Positions 35,643 through 47,595 of a stretch of DNA of 64,000 bases are shown here, in pieces. The notes beneath the pieces were generated by a model. It worked only from the letters and a program-made list of their open reading frames with translations, was not told the DNA's origin and did no database searches. The position numbers and the translations under genes were made by a program. The number at the start of each line of letters is the position of its first letter. The stretch's first letter is position 1. This DNA is from Dryas octopetala (taxonomy: Eukaryota > Streptophyta > Magnoliopsida > Rosales > Rosaceae), in contig OY992840.1 of NCBI GenBank assembly GCA_963921425.1, positions 932,501 to 996,500 on the forward strand. The letters are read 5' to 3'.

Positions 35643-37588
35643 GTTTTGCTACTTTACTGAAAAACTATTAATATTTGGTATTTAATCCTAATTTTCTTTT
35701 ATTAAAACTATTAGTAAATTACAATTTTACAAATAAATCAATAAAACATTTTAAAATTTCATAATAGTCAAAATACAATTTGGGTTCCCATAATGGTCAC
35801 ATGCACATATTTGCGAATTACATAATAGTCCATGGGTCCAACCCAATTTGGGTAGCCTTATACTATTCCTAGTGTTAAATTACTATCATATCCTTCAAAA
35901 ATATTTTGACTCAATTTAAAAATGATGACTGTCACACAGTCACCAAGTTTAAAAATGGTAAATGTGTGACAATTTTTAATTAAAAAATGGTAATTGTGTG
36001 ATAGTTACCAATTTAAAAAGAGTAAATACTGTGTGACAATTACCAATTAAAAAACATAAAAAATGTAACTGTCGCATAATTATTAATTACAAAACGGTAA
36101 CTATCACACAGTTACCATTTTAAAAAAGTATGTGGTTGTTTTTGACTTATATAAAAAAAAATAAAAAATTGTGATGTCAGCAGAATGTTATCACAATGGC
36201 AAGATTCATAAATTCCTTTTTTTATTTTTGTCCAGTTGTTAATTCACATAATTTCTCTTAATTTCATTTTGGTCAATAGTGACTATCATGGTATTTTGAA
36301 AAAGTTCATTCACTAATTTGTAATATTGAAAATATTTATTGATTTTTTTTGTAATTGACCCTAAAACTATTATGTAGTTTTTATTATGTACTTTTACAAT
36401 TATTACAATTATATATACAAGGCAATATATCAATATATGAATGGCTTCAATCTAATAATATAACACCATTTTTTTATTAAAATAAATTCATCAAATACGA
36501 TGGGCTGATTTGTGCTATGGTTGTAATTGTATATGTGTCAGATAAATGTCCAATCAATATGGAAACTAAGCAGCTGTAATTGTCAGAATAGTGGCACAAA
36601 TATTTGTGACTTCACGCTAGACTCACATACATTAAGATTTGATTAATTGTGCTTCGTAAAGTTTTTTTTTTTTTTAGGTAGTTGTTTGCTTTTTGTAAGC
36701 CACATAGTCAAGACAAGTAAGATTACTATTTGTTAGTGCATAAAAGAGAAGAACTTCCCTATAACCATGTAATTACACTGACATGGCATCACCTCCACTC
36801 TCTCATATATTGGTTATCTCGTTTTCTCTCACTCTTTTTCTCCCTCTCTTTCTCTCCTCTCCCTCTCTCATTAGATTGTGACACCACTTGTCCCTATCAC
36901 AGGGACAAGTAGGTTTTTCTCTGCATAAAAACGCGTGTTTTGCGAACAACCGTGGCGTGGCAGCTCTCCCATGACAAGTTGCCTTGAGCTTCTTCTTTTC
37001 TTATTTTTTTTTTCATAAAGAATTATTTTATATTATAAGTATGTCCTTTTAATTAGTAATTTACAACTATAAAATTATAATTAAATTTGAAAATACAAGG
37101 TGGGTGGGACAATAGCTTTAAGAAGTAGGAATAACAACACTCTATATAAAATAGGAGAAAACATCTGTTAGAAATTGATCATATATATAAACGCAACAGA
37201 ATTTAAAATTCATATGATCATGCTTCAAATTGAAATATGATGCAATAAAACATGGTTTAATCAAGGAGGATTCATACCTTATTCTTTTGATCGGAAGCCC
37301 ATCAAGGTGCATGCGAATCCACAAGCTCTCTACCAGTTGGTCCTTCTAGTCACACAAGTGTATGACCTCTAATAAGTCCACGCTAGAAAGAGATGGAGGG
37401 ATGAACTTGTTGGAGAATGAGAATGCTAACTCTCTTTTCACAAGTTAGCTTAAGAGAAAACATAAAGAATGTAGAGTGATCTTTACGGGGCTTGTCATGT
37501 AATGACTACTTGACTTGGCCCCTTATTTATAGACTTGAGTTGACCCACACTTAGCAGATTTTGGTCAAATTTTGGAACCAACAGTACA
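35643..37588. repeat. 1.95 kb direct repeat, copy 1
   Basis: This is nearly identical to 42484-44430. By eye I found four substitutions (for example GCGAATTAC here against GCGAAGTAC in copy 2) and one homopolymer length change. It contains an array of TGTGTGACAGTTACC-like words (35925-36125), a pyrimidine-rich stretch, and at 37166-37545 an LTR-like segment in minus orientation related to the LTR at 58329. The left edge runs on from similar sequence; the right edge abuts the SIRE-like fragment. Confidence 0.9.
37166..37545 (-). mobile_element. Copia LTR-like segment inside repeat copy 1
   Basis: From TGTTAGAAATTGATCATAT the sequence follows the LTR at 58329 in the same order: GATCATGCTTC, CAAGGTGCATGCGAATCCACAAGCTC shortened here, CCAGTTGGTCCTT, TAGTCCACGCTAG. 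A minus-strand TATA-like CTATAAATAAG lies at about 37537. The U3 part expected beyond that point is absent. The same segment recurs at 44008-44387. Confidence 0.6.
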
Positions 37589-39607
37589 CACTTTAGAGTG
37601 TTTGGGAGTGCATGTTACATCCTTAGGGATAGAGAACATTTGGGGAAATTTGATTCTAAGAGTGATGAGGGTCTGTTTTTAGGCTATTCATCCAACAGTA
37701 GAGCTTTTAGAGTCTTCAATTTGCGAAAAAATTCTATGTTGGAATCCATAAATGTGAAAATAGATGATCATGATGCATCTATTGAAATGGCTGCAGATAA
37801 AGATGGATTGTTCCCACAATCTGATCCTAAAGAGGTTAATTTGGTTAAAGAAGAGTCCAAGTCAAGCAGTGATGAACCTACTGATGACTCAAAAATTGTT
37901 GAGTTTGACAAGTCAGAGAGCGAACAAAATGACAAAACTCTGAGTGACAGATCTGAAAAACCAAGATGGGTAAGGTGTAACCATGGTGAAGATGTAATTC
38001 TAGGTTCTTTAGACCAGCCAGTTAGGACTAGAAAACAAATGGCAAATGAACTTGCTCATGTGTGCTATGTGTCCATTGTTGAAACTAAAAATGTCAAAGA
38101 AGCACTCAATCATGAGGAATGGGTGAGTGCAATGCATGAGGAATTAAACCAATTTGAGAGAAACCAAGTGTGGACCCTTGTAGAAAGACCAGCCAACACA
38201 AATGTCATTGGAACCAAATGGATTTTCAAAAATAAATCTGATGAATTTGGGAATGTAGTTAGAAACAAGGCTAGGCTTGTTGCTCAAGGGTACTCTCAAT
38301 TAGAGGGTATTGATTTTGATGAGACTTTTGCACCCGTTGCTAGACTTGAGTCCGTTAGGTTGCTTTGTGCCATTGCTTGTCATCTTAGGTTCAAATTGTA
38401 TCAAATGGATGTTAAAACAGCGTTTTTAAATGGTTACTTGAATGAGGAAGTTTTTGTAGAACAACCAAAAGGTTTTGAGGATCCTCACATGAGAGATGGT
38501 GTTTATAAATTGAGGAAAGCCTTGTATGGGCTGAAGCAAGCTCCAAGAGCTTGGTATGAGAGACTCTCTCATCACTTGTTGTCCAATGGGTATCAAAGAG
38601 GGTCGGTTGACAAGACCCTATTTGTAAAAAGGTTGAAAAATGATGTCTTGATTGCTCAAGTTTATGTGGATGATATTGTCTTTGGTTCAACTTCAGATTT
38701 TCATGTTAAGAGATTCATTGATGTAATGTCTAGTGAATTTGAAATGAGTCTAGTTGGTGAAATGAATTTCTTTTTAGGGCTGCAAGTTAAGCAAGTAGAT
38801 AGTGGGATATTTATCTTCCAATCTAAGTATGCTAGAAATTTGGTCAAAAAGTTTGGGCTTGAGTCTTCCAAAGTGGCTACTACTCCAATGAGTAAAAGCT
38901 CCAAACTTCATAGGGATCCAAGTGGTAAGCAAGTGGACCAAACCTTGTATAGAAGCATGATAGGAAGTCTCCTCTACCTCACAGCTAGTAGACCGGACAT
39001 ATCGTTTGCGGTAGGAGTGTGTGCTAGGTTCCAAAGTGATCCCAAAGAATCCCATTTGTTTGCAACAAAAAGAATCATCAAATATGTAAGTGGGACTCTT
39101 GACTATGGGTTGTGGTATACCCATGATACCAACACTAAATTGGTTGGATTTAGTGACTCCGATTGGGCTGGGTGTAGTGATGATTTGAAGAGCACCTCGG
39201 GTGGTGCTTTCTATGTTGGGAATAACTTAGTGTCTTGGCATAGCAAGAAGCAGAATTCTGTCTCTTTGTCAACTGCTGAAGCTGAATACATAGCAGCAGG
39301 GAGTTGCTGTACACAACTCATTTGGATGAGACAAATGTTAGCCGATTATGGAATTGATGAGAAAACTTTTCTCATCTATTGTGATAACATGAGTGCTATA
39401 GATATCTCCAAGAACCCGGTGCAACATACTAGAACCAAGCATATTGACATAAGACATCATTTCATTCGAGATCTCTTGGAGAGTGGAACTCTTACTTTGA
39501 CTTTTGTTCCTTCCGAACAACAACTTGCAGACATCTTTACAAAAGCTCTAGAGAATCCAAAGCACATTAGTCTTCGGAAGTCAATTGGCATTTGTACACA
39601 TGCATAA
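37589..39607 (+). CDS. Copia (SIRE-like) pol, C-terminal two thirds: IN end, RT, RNase H
   Basis: An uninterrupted frame of more than 670 codons enters from the repeat junction (…[12 protein letters not shown]) and ends at TAA 39607. In order it holds the integrase C-terminal part ([18 protein letters not shown]), an acidic linker, RT ([44 protein letters not shown], and the catalytic [11 protein letters not shown] at about residue 355) and RNase H ([51 protein letters not shown]). The gag, protease and most of the integrase core are missing because the element is cut at 37589. Absence of stops suggests recent activity of its source. SIRE/Maximus placement rests on motif style, the 1.5 kb gap between pol and LTR, and the polypurine tract. 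The internal Met at 37598 is not a real start. Confidence 0.88.
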   Translation, partial: HFRVFGSACYILRDREHLGKFDSKSDEGLFLGYSSNSRAFRVFNLRKNSMLESINVKIDDHDASIEMAADKDGLFPQSDPKEVNLVKEESKSSSDEPTDDSKIVEFDKSESEQNDKTLSDRSEKPRWVRCNHGEDVILGSLDQPVRTRKQMANELAHVCYVSIVETKNVKEALNHEEWVSAMHEELNQFERNQVWTLVERPANTNVIGTKWIFKNKSDEFGNVVRNKARLVAQGYSQLEGIDFDETFAPVARLESVRLLCAIACHLRFKLYQMDVKTAFLNGYLNEEVFVEQPKGFEDPHMRDGVYKLRKALYGLKQAPRAWYERLSHHLLSNGYQRGSVDKTLFVKRLKNDVLIAQVYVDDIVFGSTSDFHVKRFIDVMSSEFEMSLVGEMNFFLGLQVKQVDSGIFIFQSKYARNLVKKFGLESSKVATTPMSKSSKLHRDPSGKQVDQTLYRSMIGSLLYLTASRPDISFAVGVCARFQSDPKESHLFATKRIIKYVSGTLDYGLWYTHDTNTKLVGFSDSDWAGCSDDLKSTSGGAFYVGNNLVSWHSKKQNSVSLSTAEAEYIAAGSCCTQLIWMRQMLADYGIDEKTFLIYCDNMSAIDISKNPVQHTRTKHIDIRHHFIRDLLESGTLTLTFVPSEQQLADIFTKALENPKHISLRKSIGICTHA

Positions 39608-41092
39608 TTCCTTGTAGTTAAATGTGCTTCATTGTTTAAGTTTCTTTTATTTGGTTAAGTAGTTTTTCTTTTAAAGAAAATAACCACTTTGAAAGGTCTT
39701 AACATTCTTTGTCACACTCTCTTTGATATTCAAAAAGGTTCTTGCATAACATGAGTCATGTCTATAAGCATAATCCCTCCTTCTTGTCAAATGTTAGCCT
39801 TGAGATTTTTTTTAAAAACACTTTGTCATAATCAATCAAACTTGTTAAATGCTTTTCAAAGACAATTTGTTTGAGGATGCAATTTAGCCCTTCAATATAA
39901 TTCCTCATTTGTGACCCATCTTCAGCTACACTTTTCTCATTTGAACAAATGTGCACTATACAAAAAAAAAAAAAAAAGGAAGTGTGACCAAAGAAGTCAC
40001 GGCCCTAGGGAGAAACAAGGTGTTTTTATGGTGTTCTAGGGTAAAGAGTCGCAAAATTGGACCAATTCATTGCACTTAACTTGGGATGTGCCTAAACAAA
40101 ACAAATGAAAATAATTTTCTCAAAACCATTGTCATGAGTTGAAAAACTTTGCTTTCAAGATTTGTTACCAAATTAGAAATTCTCTTGAGTGGTTAAATTC
40201 TAATCTCTTGTTGTGGATGAAACTTATTTAACCTCTTTGGTTGTCTTTGACATTGTTTTTCCATCTTGAACAAGTCTTGCATGCTACCATTGACCTCCCT
40301 ATATCCCAAATATGCTTATTTTCTTGCACAAAATTTGCAATCTTCATTTTCCATATCTAGTAGAGTGTTGACATTGGTGGTTAATTCTTTTCAAGTGTGT
40401 TTGTTGTTTTGTCAAATTTGTTTTGTCAAAAATAAAATCCCTGAAGCACATCTAACTCATAGATTTCTTTTGTGTGTCATTGCTTCCAATTCTCTAAGGA
40501 TTCCTCTATTTTTTATGTTCCAGTACGCAGTTTGTTCATTTTGACTAGTCTAACAATCGTCAAATACAGTCAATTTCACAGACCATTCTGCACTTTGGCT
40601 CACTGTTCATTAAAGGGCATTTCAGACTTTTCTGCATACCTAGGTTCTTCTCTAGCTGTCCCTCATATTACATGTCTATATTCTGCAAGCCCGGTATCGA
40701 GATGTTGCATTTAGGGGGAGTTTGTCTTTAGGGGGAGTTTGTCTTTAGGGGGCGTTCGTCTTTGGGGGAGTTCAAATTTCAGGGAAGTTATGGCATTTAC
40801 TTCAGTTTCTCTTTGACCATATTGCCATTGATTTTTCTTGTATACTTTACCAACTCTATGTTCACTTGAACTTCACTCTTCTTTTTCATGTATGTCCTTT
40901 TGTCTTTCCATGACAAAAAAAGGGGGAGAATGTATTTGTTTGCTTGCTGTGTTGGTTGCTGTACTATCATATTCTGTGTTGTCCAAATACTTCTTGTTGC
41001 AGGTACATTATAACATAGTGTTGGGCTGAGTGTTGAGAGTCTTGTGAGGTGAATGGGTTGATGTTTTGTCAAGGAAAGCCAAAGGGGGAGAT
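39608..41092 (+). other. SIRE-like 3' non-coding region with G-rich repeats and polypurine tract
   Basis: No env-like frame is present. Three to four tandem units of TTTAGGGGGAGTTTGTC lie at 40710-40765. AAAAAAAGGGGGAGAATG is near 40916, and AAAGGGGGAGAT at 41081-41092 directly precedes the LTR and is the likely 3' polypurine tract. Confidence 0.65.
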
Positions 41093-42483
41093 TGTTAGTT
41101 TCTAGGATTTGTTATATTGGCTATTTTCCTTGTCAAAACCATTGTATTTATTTTTATTTAATCACTCACAAGCTCTAGGTTAGATTAAGGACAAGATCAG
41201 TTGTATTGAAGAAGTCAAGAATGAAGAAAGACACAAGGTATACTGCACTTCATTCATTTCATGAAAATCACAGTTTTTTGTCTATTTGACTAGTCATTCA
41301 CTGATCATAATGAACACTGTTTTTCACGTACAGTGGCTGTTATTTAAGTCACAGTCACAACAGTAGGTCCATTTCGGGTTTTATTTTTTAAGCCCATTTC
41401 ATTGAAAGCCCATGTTCTGTTTTTTACTAAACATGCATGTGCATTGCACATGGCTTGGTTCCCCTACTGTAGCAATCAGATCTGATTGCATCTTTGCCAT
41501 TCACGCCACACACCTTCACACATCAGCACTATTCATCATCTTCCCCATTTCTGATTTTTGCAAAATAAAGCAAAATTCCTTTTTACAGCTCCTCATTCCT
41601 ATCCTTAGTAATACTAGAATACCCCTCTAGGACAAAGAGAATATGCCCCTCATTCGTCTCTTGTGGACAGCCATTGATTGGCTTCCACGTGGCTTGGGCA
41701 AACATGAAAATTGCGTGGGTGTGTACGCGTATAAGGCGTCTTCTGTTCAGATCTTTTTGCTGGGGTCGATGAGCAATTTTTGAGCGTGTATTCTTGGGGT
41801 TTCACGTCTGGGTATTTTTCATGTGAAGTGCTCATCTTCAACCTTTTTCAGAAAATGGTCTTTTAATTCTTGAAAAATCATAAAGAGATTTTCTGAACTT
41901 GTTTTTGTTTAATCTAAAATTCTATATGGGTTTGAGTGCTTAAATGTTTTCATACATTCTTCAAACACATTCATTTTAGATTTAAGTTTAAGGATTCAAT
42001 ATCAATCTTTTCATGCCGATAACTTGAGAAGGTTGATCTTTGTTTGTGAATCCTACATTTGCATATCATGTTCAAGCATTGATGAAACCACTGGGCTTGG
42101 TACGGATTGGTGCCATGGGTTGATGAGCTTGGAGTGGAGCTGCCTTCTTCATGAATGACCGATTGCCTTGCTTATGGAAGTTGCACAAAGGGGTAAGATA
42201 GCTGCCACTTAGTCTAGGACTTAGTGATTGAGCTTGTGTGCTGAGTGCTCCCTTTTGTATTGAACTTCTGATTTAGTGGATTGCCTGGTCAGCTGGATAG
42301 ACCCCCAGTTTTTACTCTTTGTGGTTTTTCTGGGTGAACATCTTGTGTGCATTTGTCTTCCTTGTTTGTGTTGTTATGATTACTGATTCACTCAACATTT
42401 AAACACAAATCGGTACTGTAGCTACATGCTGGAAATTGATATATGCCTTATTTAAATTGTCTAGCTAATCACACACCACTGTA
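41093..42483 (+). mobile_element. SIRE-like 3' LTR, truncated at its right side
   Basis: It starts TGTTAGTTTCTAGG immediately after the polypurine tract. It is colinear with 55503 to about 56887 over nearly 1.39 kb and is cut where repeat copy 2 begins. At the cut, CACACCACTGTAG here corresponds to CACACCACTTTAG near 56882, after which the other copy continues into unrelated-to-copy-2 sequence. So the LTR is incomplete. Confidence 0.75.
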
Positions 42484-44430
42484 GTTTTGCTACTTTACTG
42501 AAAAACTATTAATATTTGGTATTTAATCCTAATTTTCTTTTATTAAAACTATTAGTAAATTACAATTTTACAAATAAATCAATAAAACATTTTAAAATTT
42601 CATAATAGTCAAAATACAATTTGGGTTCCCATAATGGTCACATGCACATATTTGCGAAGTACATAATAGTCCATGGGTCCAACCCAATTTGGGTGGCCTT
42701 ATACTATTCCTAGTGTTAAATTACTATCATATCCTTCAAAAATATTTTGACTCAATTTAAAAATGATGACTGTCACACAGTCACCAAGTTTAAAAATGGT
42801 AAATGTGTGACAATTTTTAATTAAAAAATGGTAATTGTGTGATAGTTACCAATTTAAAAAGAGTAAATACTGTGTGACAATTACCAATTAAAAAACATAA
42901 AAATTGTAACTGTCACATAATTATTAATTACAAAACGGTAACTATCACACAGTTACCATTTTAAAAAAGTATGTGGTTGTTTTTGACTTATATAAAAAAA
43001 AATAAAAAATTGTGATGTCAGCAGAATGTTATCACAATGGCAAGATTCATAAATTCCTTTTTTTATTTTTGTCCAGTTGTTAATTCACATAATTTCTCTT
43101 AATTTCATTTTGGTCAATAGTGACTATCATGGTATTTTGAAAAAGTTCATTCACTAATTTGTAATATTGAAAATATTTATTGATTTTTTTTGTAATTGAC
43201 CCTAAAACTATTATGTAGTTTTTATTATGTACTTTTACAATTATTACAATTATATATACAAGGCAATATATCAATATATGAATGGCTTCAATCTAATAAT
43301 ATAACACCATTTTTTTATTAAAATAAATTCATCAAATACGATGGGCTGATTTGTGCTATGGTTGTAATTGTATATGTGTCAGATAAATGTCCAATCAATA
43401 TGGAAACTAAGCAGCTGTAATTGTCAGAATAGTGGCACAAATATTTGTGACTTCACGCTAGACTCACATACATTAAGATTTGATTAATTGTGCTTCGTAA
43501 AGTTTTTTTTTTTTTTTAGGTAGTTGTTTGCTTTTTGTAAGCCACATAGTCAAGACAAGTAAGATTACTATTTGTTAGTGCATAAAAGAGAAGAACTTCC
43601 CTATAACCATGTAATTACACTGACATGGCATCACCTCCACTCTCTCATATATTGGTTATCTCGTTTTCTCTCACTCTTTTTCTCCCTCTCTTTCTCTCCT
43701 CTCCCTCTCTCATTAGATTGTGACACCACTTGTCCCTATCACAGGGACAAGTAGGTTTTTCTCTGCATAAAAACGCGTGTTTTGCGAACAACCGTGGCGT
43801 GGCAGCTCTCCCATGACAAGTTGCCTTGAGCTTCTTCTTTTCTTATTTTTTTTTTCATAAAGAATTATTTTATATTATAAGTATGTCCTTTTAATTAGTA
43901 ATTTACAACTATAAAATTATAATTAAATTTGAAAATACAAGGTGGGTGGGACAATAGCTTTAAGAAGTAGGAATAACAACACTCTATATAAAATAGGAGA
44001 AAACATCTGTTAGAAATTGATCATATATATAAACGCAACAGAATTTAAAATTCATATGATCATGCTTCAAATTGAAATATGATGCAATAAAACATGGTTT
44101 AATCAAGGAGGATTCATACCTTATTCTTTTGATCGGAAGCCCATCAAGGTGCATGCGAATCCACAAGCTCTCTACCAGTTGGTCCTTCTAGTCACACAAG
44201 TGTATGACCTCTAATAAGTCCACGCTAGAAAGAGATGGAGGGATGAACTTGTTGGAGAATGAGAATGCTAACTCTCTTTTCACAAGTTAGCTTAAGAGAA
44301 AACATAAAGAATGTAGAGTGATCTTTACGGGGCTTGTCATGTAATGACTACTTGACTTGGCCCCTTATTTATAGACTTGAGTTGACCCACACTTAGCAGA
44401 TTTTGGTCAAATTTTGGAACCAACAGTACA
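42484..44430. repeat. 1.95 kb direct repeat, copy 2
   Basis: Second copy of 35643-37588, same orientation. The left edge abuts the broken SIRE-like LTR and the right edge runs into the minus-strand copia protease region. It contains the same LTR-like segment (44008-44387). On the minus strand the last bases extend the protease-side reading frame ([14 protein letters not shown]), which supports original continuity with the right flank. Confidence 0.9.
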
Positions 44431-46920
44431 TCTTGAATCATCGTCCTTCCTTTTCTTGTCTTAAAGGATATGGTTCCTTGGCTTTAGCATCAACAAGATC
44501 ACCATTTTCTTCACTATTGAATTCACAGAGGTGTTAAAGTCTACAAAGATACTTCTATCTCCAGTCATGTGATTGTTACAGCCGTTATCAACAAACCAAA
44601 CATGTTTATTTTTCTCTTCAGTTCCATCTCTACCTTGCTCTTTAGTGAAGTTGGCTTGTTGCTTGTTCTTCAGCCTACAATCTTTCTGAACATGACCAAA
44701 CTTGTCACAATTGTAACATTTAGCCTTCCCTTTAAACGAGCAATAATTTTCTTCATGACTTTTTCTATTGTAGATCTTAAAATTTGTACCTTCTGCATTT
44801 TGAGTAAAGTTTTTTTTTTTTTTTTTTTTCCACATAAGTCTCAAAGTTGTTCTTTCATTTTCCTTTTTGATTTTTTTTTTTTCTAATTGTTATTCCCTTT
44901 TGAGGTTTCTAGTTTATTTTGGTATGAACTACACTCATTTCTATATATCACTCCCTTTTGAACCTAAACTAATATGATGGATTGGAAAACATACACTCTC
45001 TACAGCATTTTCAACATGCTTATATAGTCTTTGATCAAAGGCTTTTATGGATCTCATCACTTCTTAAACACTTAGACTTTGTTTGTTACGCTGGACTGTG
45101 TTGGACTTGACTATTCTTATGGATTATGTTGGACTGTGTTGGATTGGAGTAAGCTGAACTAAATGTTATCCTATGTTTAGTGTTGTGTCAGATTATGAAG
45201 CTGGATAAGCCAAATAACACTGTCTTGTGTTTGGTGCATGACCAGACTAAGCTATTGCAATGATTGCCCAGAATATGAAGTACCCTACACTGAAATCCCC
45301 TGTTGGAAGAGTGATTAACATGATTAATTGCATAAATTTTTTTTGTATCTATCTACCTATAAATCATTTTATGAAGATTTTGTAATCTATTTCAAAGCAT
45401 CAGATCTGCTCTTATAAAAACATTGAAAACAAAACCCAAGCATGATAATATATTGATGCATAAAATTTATAGATAAAAAAAGCCCAAAAAAGATGCATAA
45501 AAAACCCACAAAATTACCCAAAAAAAAGACCAGATTAGTCATCAAAATTTAGAAATAAAAACAGATAAAGCTCTAAACCCATGAAAAAACCTAGAAATTA
45601 AAAAAAAAAAAACTTGAAAAAAAAAAAAAGGAAAAATCCCAAAAAGATTAAGAAAAAACCCAGGCCATTAATTCAACACATCAATCTCAGAAAAAAAAAA
45701 AAAAAAAAACCTCAGTAGATCAAGCTGGTCTAGAGAGAAAGAGAGAGATTGAGAGAAAAAGAGAGAGGAGATAGAGAGGGAGAGAGAGAAAAGAGAAGGG
45801 GCTGATTTGTTACTCTTCTCCCATGGGTTCGACAGAGAGAGAAGACTCTCATTCACAAAACTCACAGCTGATGATCGAAGGTTTTTGCTCAAAGTTTGGG
45901 TGTCGAAAAAAACCCACAAAAAAACCCAAAAAATATGCAAATACAAAATTACCAGAAAAAAAATATGCAGAAAAACTCAACAGATCAAGCCATAAAAACA
46001 ACAAAAAAACCCCAAGATCTGTAATAAAAGAAAGAAAAAGAAAAGAACCAACACATCCAATAGGGTGAAAAGAAAAGAAAAGAGTCATCATCTAGTAGAG
46101 TGAAATAAAATAAGAGAAAGAGAGAGAGCTGACCTCGTCAGATTTGAAGCAGAGGAAATTTGAGGAAGATGAGGAAGTCTTCGTGAGAGTCGAACGCCTA
46201 AGCAGATTGGGTGCTATGTAAGAAGGGCTAAGGTCATTTTTTTTTTTAGGTCGAACTCCACAGTCCAACTTAAAATTAGAATTGTAGCAACCAAACATGG
46301 GGTAAGTGTGTTATTTAACACAATCCCACCTATCCCGGTGTAACAAACGCAACCTTAGTGTACTAAGGTCTTTAGTTTCCACAATAATGGACACTATTGG
46401 ATCATACTTTTGAGGTAAACTAATTAGGATTTTCTGGACTACTCTATTTTCACTTATTTCCTCACCATAACTCTTCATTTGATTTACAATCATATTAAGT
46501 TAGACATGTAATCACTCAAAAACTCATTTTCACTCATTCTAGCATATTCAAAATCTTTTCTCAAGGATTGACATTTAATAGCTCTAACCTGGATTGATCA
46601 TCTGTATTCTTTCTGCAAAACCTCCCAAGCTCCTTTGATTGTTGTCTCTATCATGATTCTTGGAAAAATCTCTCGAGTGACTCCTTGTTGAATCAAGCTG
46701 AGCGCCTTATCATCTTTCTTCTCATGCTCCTTCAACTGCTTCATCTTAGCTATTGTCAAAGCTTCTATATTTTCTAGTATCACATATCTTTTTTCAACAT
46801 ATCTCCATAGGTCAAAGTGATCTAGATGAATATGGTTTTCATCATCACACTCCAACAATCAAAGTTCTCACCTCCAAAGATTGGAGATTGAACATCACTA
46901 TTGCTGTTTGAGCTTGCCAT
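44385..46920 (-). pseudogene. Copia gag-protease relic, split by a TIR element
   Basis: On the minus strand, gag opens at ATG 46920 (MASSNSNSDVQSPIFGGENF). A frameshift near 46860 follows, then HFDLWRYVEKRY and ALSLIQQGVTREIFPRI. A later piece (VQKILISLPQKYDPIVSIIVETKDLSTL) stops at the insertion 45075-46354. Gag resumes beyond it (LSV, stop, EVMRSIKAFDQRLYKHVEN). The zinc knuckle CYNCDKFGHVQKDC (about 44700) and protease WFVDNGCNNHMTGD follow, with DNG in place of the usual DSG. The frame continues IQDV and then [16 protein letters not shown] into the repeat, where it ends. Integrase, RT and RNase H are missing. The primer-binding site at 46982-46993 fits this orientation. Confidence 0.8.
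45075..46354. mobile_element. Harbinger-type non-autonomous element inside copia gag, 1.28 kb
   Basis: The left end GACTTTGTTTGTTACGCTGG and, as reverse complement of the right end, GGTTGCGTTTGTTACACCGG are inverted repeats. TTA flanks both sides (45072-45074 and 46355-46357). Removing the element and one TTA brings the two gag pieces together. The interior has A-rich tracts and an AGAG region (45729-45795) but no transposase frame; open frames in this stretch are low-complexity. A relic of the same family is at 5129. Confidence 0.8.
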
Positions 46921-46981
46921 CAATGAGTTTCTATGTTATAGATCGATTTGATGAACGCCCCAGTAGAAGAAGATCAACACT

Positions 46982-46993
46982 GCTCTGATACCA
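46982..46993 (-). other. Primer-binding site (initiator tRNA-Met type) of the minus copia
   Basis: The minus strand reads TGGTATCAGAGC, the standard copia primer-binding site, two bases inside the LTR end at 46996. Confidence 0.85.
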
Positions 46994-46995
46994 AC

Positions 46996-47421
46996 TGTTG
47001 GATTGGATTATAAGCTGACAAGTTATCTCTCACACACACACAATGAATGAAAGATACAAGTTAAGCACAATAAGAACAAAGAAGAACAAAGAAATTCAGA
47101 GAGTTAGAGAGAGTTTTCTGGTGTGTAGTAAAATTAGTGTTTGATCTCACCCACTAAAATTGATATTTATCAAGTTGTATAAAGTACTTTAACAAAAAAA
47201 TATGAAGTGATCTCAGCCAACTATGTGAGCTTGAGTATCCAACCATCCAACTTAGAAGACTTAACAACTAAGAAATAACATAAGCAAAAGTAAGGGTGCA
47301 ACTTTATGCTCTCTACCAAAATAAGCTCGAGTTCATTTCAGCAGAGAGCATTTAGGCTCAAACTAAAATGGACAGCAACAGATTAAGTCGACCAAATGTA
47401 TATTTCATTCTGTTTTGAACA
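46996..47421 (-). mobile_element. 5' LTR of the minus-strand copia, outer boundary uncertain
   Basis: On the minus strand the LTR ends …CCAATCCAACA just before the primer-binding site. A TATA-like sequence lies near 47170-47190, and CT-rich leader sequence follows it. The outer end could be at 47381 (…CAGCAACA on plus) or 47421 (…TTTTGAACA). The LTR sequence differs from the segment at 44008, so that segment is not this element's 3' LTR. Confidence 0.55.
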
Positions 47422-47595
47422 TTGTTTGACAGAGACATTAACTTCATCAAGTTTGTACGAAGAGACGATCGTGTAGGAGAAGATCATTGGCTTTTACTAG
47501 TGGACTTTTGGGATAAGGAAATTGGCCAGTTATAAAAATGAACCACTGTCTAGACTTCAAGTTACTGGTCATTTTGCTACTATCAATTAATATAT

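Noticed and set aside
36239-36433. Duplicate small frame also found at 43080-43274
   Set aside because: Presence in both copies only reflects the 1.95 kb duplication; composition is AT-driven and there is no domain.
40700-40770. CRISPR-like short repeat array
   Set aside because: Units are contiguous G-rich tandem repeats without spacers, in a plant retroelement.
35643-44430. The two 1.95 kb repeats as the LTRs of one retrotransposon
   Set aside because: No primer-binding site follows copy 1, the edges lack consistent TG…CA ends, the enclosed pol starts in mid-integrase, and a proper SIRE LTR lies inside.
44008-44430. A simple solo LTR from TGTTAG to CAACA (418 bp)
   Set aside because: The 5-bp flanks (ACATC and GTACA) do not match and the right part reads as copia protein; a fused fragment explains it better.
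45668-46298. Several 60-90 codon frames on both strands
   Set aside because: They lie in A-rich and GA-rich low-complexity DNA within the Harbinger-type element.
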